Of a DNA stretch of 64,000 nt, positions 8,872 through 17,353 are shown one piece after another. The notes below the pieces were generated by a model, which did not search any database, was not told the origin of the DNA, and saw only the letters and a program-made list of their open reading frames with translations. The number at the start of each line of letters is the position of its first letter. Positions within the stretch are counted from its first letter, which is position 1. Origin of the DNA: Agathobacter rectalis ATCC 33656. GTDB taxonomy: Bacteria > Bacillota > Clostridia > Lachnospirales > Lachnospiraceae. The stretch lies in the NCBI RefSeq assembly GCF_000020605.1, contig NC_012781.1:992001-1056000 (forward strand), written 5' to 3'. Position numbers and translations under genes: made by a program.

Positions 8872-8913
8872 AAAAATCCGGGAACTGTCAATTGACAGCA
8901 TTCCCGGATTTTT
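8872..8913. terminator. Bidirectional terminator between fucO and the TetR gene
   Basis: AAAAATCCGGGAA pairs perfectly with TTCCCGGATTTTT around an internal palindrome CTGTCAATTGACAG. The A run on the left and T run on the right let it stop both convergent transcripts. Confidence 0.9.
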
Positions 8914-8999
8914 AACGCTGATATAACTATTCTGACCAACGTGCAAATTTGTAAAAACGCACGATACTTGTTCTAAATGGTTCTGAATATTACCTTGAA

Positions 9000-9551
9000 T
9001 TATATCAGGTTTACCTCGCGAAACACGTCGGCAAGCTCCTTTGGCATAGCATCAGCGAGCAGTCCGGCAAGCTCCTGAGGGGTGAAGTTTTTATTGCCAA
9101 GCACCCACTGTGTTGTCATAAAGACAGAGCCCTGACAGTACATCTCAAGCTGGAACAATAGCTTGTCGGATATTTTCCGGTGGCTTTTTCCTTCGATCTG
9201 GTCAATATAAAACTGACGAATCAGCTCAAAATCATGCTCCTTTAGATTGTTCTGCTCATCATTTTTAAAAGCAGCCTTAAAGAAAAGGTGCTCCATCCGG
9301 ATATATTCAAATTTTTTAACAAGGCTTTCGTACACGGTACTGCCCTCACCCATCTGGTGGAAGGATTCAATCAGTATCTTATCAAAATACCAGTTTATCA
9401 GGTCATATTTGTCCTGAAAATTTCTGTAAAAGGTTTGTCTGGTCACACCACATGTGTCGCAGATTTCCTTAACCGTAATTTTCTCGACAGGAGAGGAAAA
9501 CATGCATTCCTTCATGGCATTGGCCAGCTTGTATTTTATATCGTTGTTCAT
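9000..9551 (-). CDS. TetR/AcrR-family transcriptional regulator
   Basis: A 183-residue regulator. The N-terminal TetR helix-turn-helix (residues 5-55) has VEKITVKEICDTCGVTRQTFYRNF, and the helical C-terminal domain resembles the Firmicutes type that follows YRNFQDKYDLINWYF. Start ATG 9551 has GGAG six bases upstream. It lies only 27 bp downstream of hicB on the same strand and may be co-transcribed with hicA-hicB. Its natural target is unknown; fucO (convergent) and the MATE exporter are neighbours. Confidence 0.88.
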   Translation of the reverse strand: MNNDIKYKLANAMKECMFSSPVEKITVKEICDTCGVTRQTFYRNFQDKYDLINWYFDKILIESFHQMGEGSTVYESLVKKFEYIRMEHLFFKAAFKNDEQNNLKEHDFELIRQFYIDQIEGKSHRKISDKLLFQLEMYCQGSVFMTTQWVLGNKNFTPQELAGLLADAMPKELADVFREVNLI

Positions 9552-9578
9552 CTTTTCTCCAAATTATAATGCAGATAT

Positions 9579-10007
9579 CTAATGAGCCTTAAGCTTTGAC
9601 ATAAGTGCTTCCTGCAGTGTTTTTGAAAAATTAATTCCCTCTTCCTGCGCAGCAGTATTTAGCCAAGCCGGAATGGTAAGGGTTTTTCGGACCGATTTAT
9701 CGAAATGCTCTTTGGCATATGCCTTAACATCTACTGAAACCATATTGGTAAATGCATCGGTATATGTTCCTGTTATGTCTAATTCGTCAGATAGTCTGTC
9801 AATATTGATATCAGATAATTTGGATGCTTTAGGAAATTTTTCATTATCCATCTTAGCCGTATACAGATATCCTGCAAGACAATCAACAGCCATGGCCACA
9901 GCATCTTCAAGGGTATCTCCTTGTGTTGCAAGATAATTTAAATCAGGAAAGATTACAGAGTATCCATTATCTTCCTTAAAAAAACATGCCGGATATATTG
10001 ATAACAT
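9579..10007 (-). CDS. hicB: HicB-type antitoxin
   Basis: A 142-residue antitoxin. The N-terminal HicB partial RNase-H-like fold (residues 1-60) includes YPACFFKEDNGYSVIFPDL and TLEDAVAMAVDCLAGYL. The C-terminal helical DNA-binding part includes RKTLTIPAWLNTAAQEEGI and SKTLQEAL. It should neutralise the adjacent HicA ribonuclease and repress the operon. Its ATG is 21 bp past the hicA stop and follows AGGAGG. Confidence 0.9.
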   Translation of the reverse strand: MLSIYPACFFKEDNGYSVIFPDLNYLATQGDTLEDAVAMAVDCLAGYLYTAKMDNEKFPKASKLSDINIDRLSDELDITGTYTDAFTNMVSVDVKAYAKEHFDKSVRKTLTIPAWLNTAAQEEGINFSKTLQEALMSKLKAH

Positions 10008-10028
10008 GATGAGTATACCTCCTTATGA

Positions 10029-10220
10029 TTATTTGATTCCCGCTTGCTTACGGATAGAATTTTCAGTGATTTTGTTCAGTTCTTTGCCTTTATGAAAAGG
10101 AATAGTTACTTTTCCGGGCTTTGAAGGATGAATATAATGCCGATGTGATCCGGTTTGGTTTTTGAAAATCCACCCATCGGCAAGTATTATACGTTCCATT
10201 TCAGTTGGTTTGATCGGCAT
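10029..10220 (-). CDS. hicA: HicA-type mRNA interferase toxin
   Basis: A 63-residue toxin with a double-stranded-RNA-binding-like fold that cleaves mRNA. The catalytic histidine lies in the conserved TGSHRHYIHP motif, followed by VTIPFHKGKELNK, both typical of HicA. The start is placed at ATG 10220 because AAAGGTGG stands eight bases upstream; a GTG at 10232 would overlap that site. Toxin precedes antitoxin, the usual hicAB order. Confidence 0.9.
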   Translation of the reverse strand: MPIKPTEMERIILADGWIFKNQTGSHRHYIHPSKPGKVTIPFHKGKELNKITENSIRKQAGIK

Positions 10221-10232
10221 ATTTTTATCCAC

Positions 10233-10464
10233 CTTTCTTTAGTATATATATAATATAACATATGATACGTATAAATTCAATGCGTGTAAATATAATATAT
10301 ATAAATTTAATATGTATAATTATTGCGTATATAAACTATATATTGTTGTTTATATTTTAGTATGATCAGAAATGATTATATTACCGATTAAAAAGATTGA
10401 ATTTTAAAATTTATCTGCTAATATATTGATGAAAATATTTTGAAATATACGAGGATATACATAC
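10233..10464. repeat. AT-rich spacer with imperfect 15-16 bp tandem repeats
   Basis: Between hicA and the MATE gene, about 10265-10345 holds four loose copies of a unit like GTATAAATTCAATGC, GTAAATATAATATAT, ATAAATTTAATATGT and ATAATTATTGCGT. An ATACGTAT palindrome lies at the left end. It is the shared upstream region of two divergent transcripts and may bind HicB or supply promoters. No gene was seen. Confidence 0.4.
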
Positions 10465-11901
10465 ATGAAAGACCTTACAAAAGGAAAACCATCAAGACTC
10501 ATACTGGCATTTGCCATTCCAATATTTATGGCAAATATACTCCAGCTCACATACAGTATAGTTGACACGAGAATAGTCGGATCATATCTGGGAGAAAACT
10601 CACTGGCAGCAGTCGGAGCCACCACGACACTCAGCAATCTGATGATAGGCTTTTTGATGGGCTTAGCTAATGGATTTGCCATAATAACAGCCCAGAAATT
10701 TGGAGCAAGGGACTACGCCGGTGTAAAGAAATCGTTTGCTCTGTCAATTAAAATGGGATGCATAATAGCGCTTGCTATAACGGTATTGTGCCTGTTATTT
10801 TTGCGTCAGATTCTTGGATTTTTAAATGTATCAAATGATTTGATGGGAATGGCTGTGTCATATATTTTTATTATAATAGCAGGGCTTATAGCGACATTTT
10901 TGTATGATGCATGTGCGGCGGCACTTAGAGCATTGGGCGATACAGTTACGCCGCTTGTCATATTAGCCGTCTCGGTCTGTCTGAATATGGCAGGTGATAT
11001 TTTCTTTGTGGTCGTACTGAAGGCAGGAGTGGCGGGTGCTGCGATTGCCACTGTACTTGCACAGGTTATTGCGTTTATTGTGTGCTATGTATATATGGTA
11101 AAAAGATATGAGCTTTTGAGATTGTCCCGCAGTGATTTATTTGACAGTCATTTACTGCGAAGACACCTGAAATCTAGCGACGAAAATTGTGATATCGAAG
11201 GCGCAGAATGTAAAGACAGCGAGAATAATATGACTCCTGAAGTAATAGCCATGATGAAAATGACAATGCTTAAGGCCGGTCTTTCCATGGCATTTATGAG
11301 CTCGCTTGTAAATATAGGCTCGCTGACTCTGCAGACCGCCATAAACCGACTGGGACAGGATATTATAGTAGCTCACACGGCTGCCAGAAAGATATCGGAG
11401 ATATTCATGGTCATGTTTACCGTGTTCGGACAGACAATGGCGACCTTCTGTGGGCAGAATATAGGAGCGGGAGAAGTAGCCAGAGTGAAAAAGGGCATAA
11501 AACTGGCAATATTCTATACCTGCATATGGTGTACGATGGCAATTATCGCAAGCTACACTATAGGCCCGTGGCTGGTGAAGCTTGTAACAGGCACTAATAA
11601 TCCTATTGTCATAAAAAATGCCACAAATTATCTCAAATTTGATACTCTGTTTTATTATGTGACCGCTGTCATATGTATAGTGCGAAATGCAATGCAGGGG
11701 CTTGGAGAGCAGATAACACCGCTTGTATCAAGCTCACTTGAGATGGTAGGAAAGATTGTCATTGCATTCACACTTGTGCCACTGCTTGGCTATACAGGAG
11801 TGATAGTGGCAGAGCCGATAGTATGGTTTATCATGGTGATACCGCTTTTGGTGAAGATATACACAATGCCGGTGCTTAGGAAGCAGGGGCATGGGATTTG
11901 A
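10465..11901 (+). CDS. MATE-family efflux transporter
   Basis: A 478-residue membrane protein with about twelve hydrophobic segments in two similar halves, typical of cation-coupled multidrug and toxin exporters. It starts with MKDLTKGKPSRLILAFAIPI and has the family's polar residues in helix 1 and 7. A hydrophilic stretch of about 30 residues (roughly 228-262, rich in Asp, Glu, Ser and with two cysteines) enlarges the central cytoplasmic loop. The start ATG 10465 has GAGGA upstream. It converges on the bicupin gene. The substrate cannot be predicted. Confidence 0.88.
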   Translation: MKDLTKGKPSRLILAFAIPIFMANILQLTYSIVDTRIVGSYLGENSLAAVGATTTLSNLMIGFLMGLANGFAIITAQKFGARDYAGVKKSFALSIKMGCIIALAITVLCLLFLRQILGFLNVSNDLMGMAVSYIFIIIAGLIATFLYDACAAALRALGDTVTPLVILAVSVCLNMAGDIFFVVVLKAGVAGAAIATVLAQVIAFIVCYVYMVKRYELLRLSRSDLFDSHLLRRHLKSSDENCDIEGAECKDSENNMTPEVIAMMKMTMLKAGLSMAFMSSLVNIGSLTLQTAINRLGQDIIVAHTAARKISEIFMVMFTVFGQTMATFCGQNIGAGEVARVKKGIKLAIFYTCIWCTMAIIASYTIGPWLVKLVTGTNNPIVIKNATNYLKFDTLFYYVTAVICIVRNAMQGLGEQITPLVSSSLEMVGKIVIAFTLVPLLGYTGVIVAEPIVWFIMVIPLLVKIYTMPVLRKQGHGI

Positions 11902-11926
11902 AAAAAGAGTGAAGCAGGCTTTACTC
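11901..11926 (-). terminator. Terminator of the bicupin gene
   Basis: On the minus strand GAGTAAAG, loop CCTG, CTTCACTC is followed by TTTTTT. The hairpin overlaps the last codons of the bicupin and abuts the MATE stop codon, so the two convergent genes leave almost no spacer. Confidence 0.75.
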
Positions 11927-12571
11927 CAACACCAGAAGCAGTCCCATCTTGAACCTTCCGTCAGCGGTTACGCTGTGCAGTCCGTTTTTGTCAAAACGGA
12001 AATTTTCGCCTGCTGAGATTGTGTAATCTTTGCCCTCGTAGTCTATTACAGCCTTGCCCTCGAGTGCGAAAATTATTGCATTTCCAGGCGCGCGATGCGG
12101 TGTGAGACCGGTGCCCTCATCGAATGCCATAAGCACGAATTTCATTGTGTCGTTGCTTACCACATCAATGTTCGTGATACTGCCATCCTCATATGAGATA
12201 AGATCCTTAAGCTTCATGACCTCGCCTGATTTGATAATTTTGTTCATATTGTTGTTCTCCTTTTTTATGATGATTTCGGTGTAAATACAGCCGGTTTCTG
12301 TTGTTACTCCGCAGAGTATTTTCGAAGGGACTACCAGCATATCACCTTCTGATATGGTATGCTTTGCAGCATAAGCTCCGATAAGAAAATCAGCGCATCC
12401 TTTTGCACCGATGTATACAGTGGTATTATCGTAGGATTCCTGAGAGATTGACGTGCCCTTTCCGAGAGAAAAATAGGTTATGGGTGTTTTGTCACTAAGC
12501 CTTGAATTTCGTGAGACGGTCATCTCGTCGCGGATAGGGCGTAAATCTTCTATTTTGAAAACCTTGTCCAT
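11921..12571 (-). CDS. Bicupin protein
   Basis: A 216-residue protein with two cupin barrels. The first (about 25-100) has weak metal motifs. The second (about 125-216) carries GTGLTPHRAPGNAIIFALEG, DYTISAGENFRF and NGLHSVTA, which resembles the two cupin motifs with a histidine pair. Such small cupins bind a metal or a sugar and can be isomerases, dioxygenases or sensors. No catalytic assignment is possible. Start ATG 12571 follows AGAAGGA at a slightly long distance. It forms a single-gene transcript. Confidence 0.75.
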   Translation of the reverse strand: MDKVFKIEDLRPIRDEMTVSRNSRLSDKTPITYFSLGKGTSISQESYDNTTVYIGAKGCADFLIGAYAAKHTISEGDMLVVPSKILCGVTTETGCIYTEIIIKKENNNMNKIIKSGEVMKLKDLISYEDGSITNIDVVSNDTMKFVLMAFDEGTGLTPHRAPGNAIIFALEGKAVIDYEGKDYTISAGENFRFDKNGLHSVTADGRFKMGLLLVLE

Positions 12572-12692
12572 AGGATTTCTTGTCCTTCTTTCTTGAATGT
12601 TGATTTCATTATTTATAATACAATATTACTATAATTTTGTCCAAAAATATGTTGCATATACAACAAAAACAATATAATAAAATACAAACCGC

Positions 12693-12961
12693 TTGCTATT
12701 TCTTTCACATATGTTAAAATATAGTCAAAGCAGTTTTTCTATAGCAACCTGTGCGGTCGTTGGCACATTAATTACAGATATGACTATATGCTCTGTAAAT
12801 ATGTGAGGCATAATAAGATGTCGTCCGGCGATAAGGGCGTGCAGGGTCTTCAATACCTTAATTATTTTTCATATTCCCTGAAATTCTTGCTTTTAAATGT
12901 TTCATTATTTTATTTAAAGCAGGATAAGAGGGCTTTTACCACACAGATATTTCCTGCTTTA
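12693..12961 (+). promoter_or_regulatory. Promoter and leader hairpin of the Rpn-type nuclease gene
   Basis: The 417 bp between the bicupin start and the nuclease start hold no convincing gene. A promoter-like TTGCTA, 16 bp, TAAAAT lies at 12693-12720. A 10-bp hairpin TAAAGCAGGA/TCCTGCTTTA (12915-12961) ends 13 bases before the ribosome binding site AAGGAGG. The long 5' leader of some 260 bases suggests control at the RNA level. A small dyad TGTTG/CAACA is also present near 12651. Confidence 0.45.
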
Positions 12962-12988
12962 GTGTTTTCAAATGAAGGAGGATTTTAT

Positions 12989-13900
12989 ATGAGTGGTAAC
13001 AGAGAGTACAAAAGTGATGTTTTCAGTATGCTGATGCAGGATAAGGAAAGAGCCTTACAGCTGTATAACGCAATGAATGGGTCTAGCTATGACAATCCGG
13101 AGGATGTTGAGATGGTGATTCACGATGGCGGCATTTCACTTTCGGTCAGAAATGATGCATCGTTTATTGTGGATGCGAGATTGAGCATATATGAGCATCA
13201 GTCCACAGTTTGTCCGAATATGCCGGTGAGAAGTCTTATTTATTTCAGTGTGATATTGTCAGATATGCTCAGCGACAAGAAAAAAGGAACAAAAAGTGGC
13301 AAGAACATCTATGGCAGAAGACTGGTAAAGATACCGACACCACATTTTGTGGTATTTTACAATGGTGAGGAGGAACAGCCGGAGGTTCAGGAGCTTAAGC
13401 TGTCCGATGCGTTTGAGAAGCCGACCGACGAGCCGAATCTTGAGCTTAAATGTAAGGTGTACAATATAAACGACGGAAAGAACAAGGCTATTATGGAGTC
13501 CTGTGGCTGGCTGAATGATTATATGACATTTGTAAATAAGGTCAGAGAGTATCATGCAGACGGGGCATTTGATGATCTGGCTATAGATATTGAGAAGGCT
13601 ATAGACTATTGTATTGACAATGATATTCTGAAGGAGTTTCTAAAGACTTACAGAAGTGAGGTGACGAAGAGTATGCAGTTAAATTATGAATTTGACAGGC
13701 AGCTTGAGCTTGAAAGAGCTGATGCTATCGAGGAAGGGATGGAAATAGGTATAGAAAAAGGTGCAAATAAGATGCTGTTTACTCTGGTAACAAAGGGCAA
13801 GCTCGATATTGATACTGCAGCAGAGGAAGCCGGTGTCAGTGTCAGTGAGTTTGAAAAATTAATGAGAGAAGCAGGCTATAAGGTGCCGGAGACTGTGTAG
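12989..13900 (+). CDS. Rpn-family recombination-promoting nuclease (PD-(D/E)XK)
   Basis: A 303-residue protein of the Rpn/YhgA-like family, DNA endonucleases related to transposases. The nuclease core (residues 5-210) includes YKSDVFSMLMQD, DARLSIYEHQSTVCPNMPVR (the acidic and E-x-Q active-site region) and TPHFVVFYNG. The acidic and coiled C-terminus (about 235-290) holds the EEGMEIGIEKGANKM stretch typical of this family in Lachnospiraceae. The ATG at 12989 is chosen over a reading frame open from 12788 because AAGGAGGA precedes it and homology begins here. It lies alone, ending in a strong terminator. Several copies per genome are usual. Confidence 0.82.
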   Translation: MSGNREYKSDVFSMLMQDKERALQLYNAMNGSSYDNPEDVEMVIHDGGISLSVRNDASFIVDARLSIYEHQSTVCPNMPVRSLIYFSVILSDMLSDKKKGTKSGKNIYGRRLVKIPTPHFVVFYNGEEEQPEVQELKLSDAFEKPTDEPNLELKCKVYNINDGKNKAIMESCGWLNDYMTFVNKVREYHADGAFDDLAIDIEKAIDYCIDNDILKEFLKTYRSEVTKSMQLNYEFDRQLELERADAIEEGMEIGIEKGANKMLFTLVTKGKLDIDTAAEEAGVSVSEFEKLMREAGYKVPETV

Positions 13901-13936
13901 CATCAGGCAGGAATAATTTATCAAAATGTAAATAGT

Positions 13937-13976
13937 AAAATCCGCTAACCATTGTATTTGGTATAGCGGATTTTTT
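13937..13976. terminator. Bidirectional terminator after the Rpn gene
   Basis: AAAATCCGCTA pairs with TAGCGGATTTT, with T on the right and A on the left. It serves the Rpn gene and the convergent small membrane protein gene. Confidence 0.88.
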
Positions 13977-13989
13977 GTGCCAAAAAGTA

Positions 13990-14307
13990 TCACATCCGTC
14001 TGTTATCGCATGAAAAACGCTTGCGGTACTCCTTTCCGTCTACAGTATATGTGTACCTGGCAGCCCAGTAGCTGTAAGCGGATTGTGAATTATTGACAAC
14101 GAGCCTCTTTGCATCCTCCTTCACAATCATGCCTCTCGCCACATGTCCGCGCTCCTTTGCAAGTGCTATCTTGCGCTGTAAACCAATATTTAATTTGCAG
14201 AAAAACTTAAAATCTATGATGTACAGTGGTATTAGTGAAAGCACACCCACATTTACCTGCCACGGGTAGCTTGCGATAGCCTTAAAAACTTCTGAAAAAG
14301 TGTCCAT
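13990..14307 (-). CDS. Small membrane protein, DUF3592-like fragment
   Basis: A 105-residue protein with one hydrophobic segment (about residues 15-35, WQVNVGVLSLIPLYIIDFKF). The soluble part ends in AARYTYTVDGKEYRKRF, which recalls the conserved strand of DUF3592-like proteins. Those proteins are usually longer and have a second membrane segment, so this could be a C-terminally truncated version. Start ATG 14307 follows AAAGGGG. No function can be given. Confidence 0.5.
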   Translation of the reverse strand: MDTFSEVFKAIASYPWQVNVGVLSLIPLYIIDFKFFCKLNIGLQRKIALAKERGHVARGMIVKEDAKRLVVNNSQSAYSYWAARYTYTVDGKEYRKRFSCDNRRM

Positions 14308-14393
14308 TGAAAATCCCCTTTCTTTATATGCTGCATTTGAAAATATGGTATGGGAATATTATAGAAATAAGGAAGGAGATTGGCAATGGAAAA

Positions 14394-14765
14394 TTATTTT
14401 TTATTTATATTGTCTTTGATTTTATCATCATCTTTTGTCATTTCAAGGTAAAACTCAGCTAGTTTCATAGCATTTTCCATCTGTTTTTTATCATAGCTAT
14501 CATAGAGTCTGTTAAATGTCATTTGCAAAGGGTCGCAATTAGGATCATCCCCGAAAACAAGATAATCGAGAGTGACATCTGTGAATTTTGCTATATGGAT
14601 AAGTAAGTCAAGATTAGGAACTCGCTTTCCGGACTCTATAAGGGCCAGATATGAAGGTGAGATGTATAACATATCAGCAAAATAAGATTGTGTTTTATTT
14701 CTTTTAAAACGTAGTTTACGTATGCGCTCACCAAGTTCTTTTGGATTTAGAATAATATTGTTCAT
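14394..14765 (-). CDS. XRE-family helix-turn-helix regulator
   Basis: A 123-residue protein whose N-terminal 65 residues form a Cro/C1-type helix-turn-helix (ELGERIRKLRFKRNKTQ, then ISPSYLALIESGKRVPN). The short charged C-terminal helical part may allow dimerisation. Start ATG 14765 follows GGGAGG. It is transcribed divergently from the large Tad block, 268 bp away, with a perfect 8-bp inverted repeat between, so it is the best local candidate to regulate itself and the pilus genes. Confidence 0.88.
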   Translation of the reverse strand: MNNIILNPKELGERIRKLRFKRNKTQSYFADMLYISPSYLALIESGKRVPNLDLLIHIAKFTDVTLDYLVFGDDPNCDPLQMTFNRLYDSYDKKQMENAMKLAEFYLEMTKDDDKIKDNINKK

Positions 14766-14788
14766 ATAAACCTCCCATATTATAATTT

Positions 14789-14817
14789 CAATTAGTAAAA
14801 ATTATTATGACTAATTG
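14789..14817. promoter_or_regulatory. Inverted repeat upstream of the XRE gene
   Basis: CAATTAGT (14789-14796) and ACTAATTG (14810-14817) form a perfect dyad with a 13-bp AT-rich spacer. It lies 24 bp upstream of the XRE start on its strand and is placed for autoregulation. Confidence 0.5.
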
Positions 14818-14966
14818 TAGCTGAATTATGAAAAATTAAATTACGCACTGAAAATCAGAAATTAACATATGGAAAATTGTGAATATTGAATAAAAAGAAC
14901 ATTGATAGTATATAAAATATCTGTGTCAAAATATTATAAAAATATTAACTATAGGTAAAAGATGTA

Positions 14967-14996
14967 TTGACACATAGTAATGAAAGTGGCAAAATA
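14967..14996 (+). promoter_or_regulatory. Promoter P1 of the Tad block
   Basis: TTGACA (14967-14972), an 18-bp spacer beginning CATAGTAATGAAAGTGG, and AAAATA (14991-14996). Nearly the same element, with the same spacing, precedes the second transcription unit of the block at 24241-24270. The tadZ start codon is 38 bp downstream. Confidence 0.6.
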
Positions 14997-15033
14997 TAGG
15001 CAAAAGAGGACTTAAGATGAAGGTGGTTGTGCT

Positions 15034-16098
15034 ATGAAGATTAAGGTTGCATTGCTTGATAAAGATAAAGAGTACTTGGATAGGCTTACAGGAGTATTTA
15101 ATACAAAGTATGCTGATAAATTAGAGGTTTATTCATTTACAGATGAAAAAAACGCAATAGAATCGGTAAAAGAGTACAGAATAGATGTATTAATAGCTGA
15201 AGAAGATTTTAATATTGATAAATCTGAATTCAAGAGAAATTGTGGACTTGCCTATTTTACAGGGACACCCGGTATAGAGTTAATAAAGGATGAAATTGCC
15301 ATATGCAAGTATCAGCGTGTTGACGTTATATTTAAGCAGATACTTGGGGTATATTCTGATATGGCTGCAAATGTGGCTACTATCAGCGGAGAAAATGATA
15401 AGAGCAGTGTGGTTATTTTTACATCACCATGTGGTGGGGTTGGAACATCGACTGTTGCAGCAGCATGTGCGATAGCACATGCGAATATGGGGAAAAAGGT
15501 ATTTTATTTAAATATAGAACAGTGTGGCACAACAGATGTTTTCTTTCAGGCAGAAGGAAATGCCACTATGAGTGATGTTATATATTCGCTTAAGAGCAGA
15601 AAGGCAAATCTGTTATTGAAGCTTGAAAGCTGTATAAAGCAAAGCCAGGAAGGGGTGTCGTACTTTTCGTCTACAAAGGTTGCACTCGATATATTGGAAA
15701 TTTCATATGCAGATATTGATACTTTGATAGGCAATATACAGGGAATGGACAATTATGATGAGATTATTGTAGATTTACCATTTTCTTTGGAAATAGAAAA
15801 ATTAAAGCTCCTCTCAAAGGCTTGGAGAATTATAGTTGTAAATGATGGCAGTCAGCTGTCAAATTATAAATTTATGAGAGCATATGAGTCGGTTGTTTTA
15901 TTAGAACAAAATGATGATATAAATATTATCCGAAACATGAATATGATATACAACAAGTTTAGTAATAAGAACTCAGAGATGCTATCAAATATTTCTATTA
16001 AGACTATTGGCGGAGCACCACGATATGAACATGCTACAGTCCGACAGATAATAGAAGCATTGACCAAGATGGAATTTTTTGAAGAAATCTTGCAATAG
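15034..16098 (+). CDS. tadZ: TadZ/CpaE pilus-assembly ATPase-like protein
   Basis: A 354-residue protein that localises the Tad pilus machine in other bacteria. The N-terminal receiver-like domain (about residues 1-125) is followed by a MinD/ParA-like domain (130-354). The deviant Walker motif reads SPCGGVGTSTVA: both lysines of the usual KGGVGKT are absent. The later DEIIVDLPFS matches the DxxP region. I recall a published crystal structure of E. rectale TadZ with an atypical ATP site, which fits. First gene of the block; the stop is 11 bp before the tadA start. Confidence 0.92.
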   Translation: MKIKVALLDKDKEYLDRLTGVFNTKYADKLEVYSFTDEKNAIESVKEYRIDVLIAEEDFNIDKSEFKRNCGLAYFTGTPGIELIKDEIAICKYQRVDVIFKQILGVYSDMAANVATISGENDKSSVVIFTSPCGGVGTSTVAAACAIAHANMGKKVFYLNIEQCGTTDVFFQAEGNATMSDVIYSLKSRKANLLLKLESCIKQSQEGVSYFSSTKVALDILEISYADIDTLIGNIQGMDNYDEIIVDLPFSLEIEKLKLLSKAWRIIVVNDGSQLSNYKFMRAYESVVLLEQNDDINIIRNMNMIYNKFSNKNSEMLSNISIKTIGGAPRYEHATVRQIIEALTKMEFFEEILQ

Positions 16099-16109
16099 AG
16101 GGAATGTAT

Positions 16110-17345
16110 ATGCAGATTAATGAAGAAGAGCTTGTTGATGACATAAAACGTTTTGTAAGTGAAAATGTATCCTTGAGCAAAATATCAGATGAAGAACTTG
16201 CGGAAAGAATAGATCAGATAGTTACAGACAGGCTTAAGGATATTTACTGTCCTATTGAGACAAAGGTATCAATATCACAGCAGGTATATAGCTCTATAAG
16301 AGGATTTGGCTTATTAGATTCGATTATCAGTGATGATTCAATTACAGAGGTTATGATTAATGGACCTGAAAAGATTTTTATTGAGAAAAAAGGACGACTT
16401 ACACGCCTTGATAAGAAGTTTGAGAGTCAGAGAAAGCTGGAGGATGTCATACAAAGAATTGTAGGATTGGCAGGACGAGAAGTGAATCAGGCTAATCCCA
16501 TATGTGATACCAGGCTTCCGGATGGCTCGCGTGTGAATGTGGTATTGCCTCCGATTGCTTTATGTGGTCCAACGATTACTATTCGTAAGTTTTCAAAAGA
16601 ACCGATGACTATAAATAAGCTTATTGAATATGGCTCTATAACACAGGAAATAGCAGATAAGCTGGAGCTTTTGGTGAAAGCCAAATACAATATTTTTATT
16701 AGTGGTGGTACAGGCTCCGGAAAAACAACATTTCTTAATGCTCTTTCCAATTTTATTCCTAAGGATGAAAGAATTATTACAATTGAGGATTCAGCAGAGC
16801 TTCAGATTGCAGGAATTGATAATCTGGTTAGTCTGGAGACTAGAAATGCAAATGCTTCAGGTGCCGGGCAGATTACAATAAGAGACTTAATTAAATCATC
16901 TCTTCGAATGCGTCCTGAAAGGATAATAGTAGGTGAGTGTCGAGGAGGAGAAGCTCTTGATATGCTTCAGGCTATGAATACAGGACATGATGGTTCGTTG
17001 TCTACAGGACATGCTAACTCTACTGAGGATATGCTCAGCCGACTCGAGACAATGGTGCTGCAGGGGGCTGACGGGCTTCCAATTGAGGCAATAAAGCAGC
17101 AGATTGCATCGGCAGTTGATATTATAATTCATTTATCAAGACTTAGGGATAAAAGCAGAAAGACCATGGCTATAACAGAAGTAGTTGGCATCAAAAATGG
17201 AGAGATAGAGTTAAACCCACTGTATGAGTTTAAAGAGGATGAAAACAGCACAATGGATAAGGTATCAGGAAGACTGGTCAGAACCGGCAATCCATTGAAG
17301 AACGACTACAAGCTTAAGCTGTCAGGTATAAAAACAGCCATATAG
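16110..17345 (+). CDS. tadA: TadA/CpaF secretion ATPase
   Basis: A 411-residue hexameric ATPase that powers assembly, and in some species retraction, of Flp pili. It has the N-terminal helical domain, FGLLDSIISDDSITEVMING, the Walker A motif GGTGSGKTT (about residues 196-204), ITIEDSAELQ, the Walker B/Asp-box area RPERIIVGECRGGEA, and the histidine box TGHDGSLSTGHANS. The ATG at 16110 is preferred over one at 16104, since AGAGGG sits seven bases before the former and touches the latter. Cytoplasmic; works with TadB and TadC. Confidence 0.96.
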   Translation: MQINEEELVDDIKRFVSENVSLSKISDEELAERIDQIVTDRLKDIYCPIETKVSISQQVYSSIRGFGLLDSIISDDSITEVMINGPEKIFIEKKGRLTRLDKKFESQRKLEDVIQRIVGLAGREVNQANPICDTRLPDGSRVNVVLPPIALCGPTITIRKFSKEPMTINKLIEYGSITQEIADKLELLVKAKYNIFISGGTGSGKTTFLNALSNFIPKDERIITIEDSAELQIAGIDNLVSLETRNANASGAGQITIRDLIKSSLRMRPERIIVGECRGGEALDMLQAMNTGHDGSLSTGHANSTEDMLSRLETMVLQGADGLPIEAIKQQIASAVDIIIHLSRLRDKSRKTMAITEVVGIKNGEIELNPLYEFKEDENSTMDKVSGRLVRTGNPLKNDYKLKLSGIKTAI

Positions 17346-17353
17346 GTGAATTT

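Noticed and set aside
12788-12988. In-frame 67-codon N-terminal extension of the Rpn-type nuclease
   Set aside because: No ribosome binding site at its start, composition unlike the family, and a strong AAGGAGGA site marks the ATG at 12989.
15034-16098. Reading tadZ as a ParA-type plasmid partition gene
   Set aside because: The lysine-free P-loop, receiver-like N-terminus and direct linkage to tadA identify it as TadZ.
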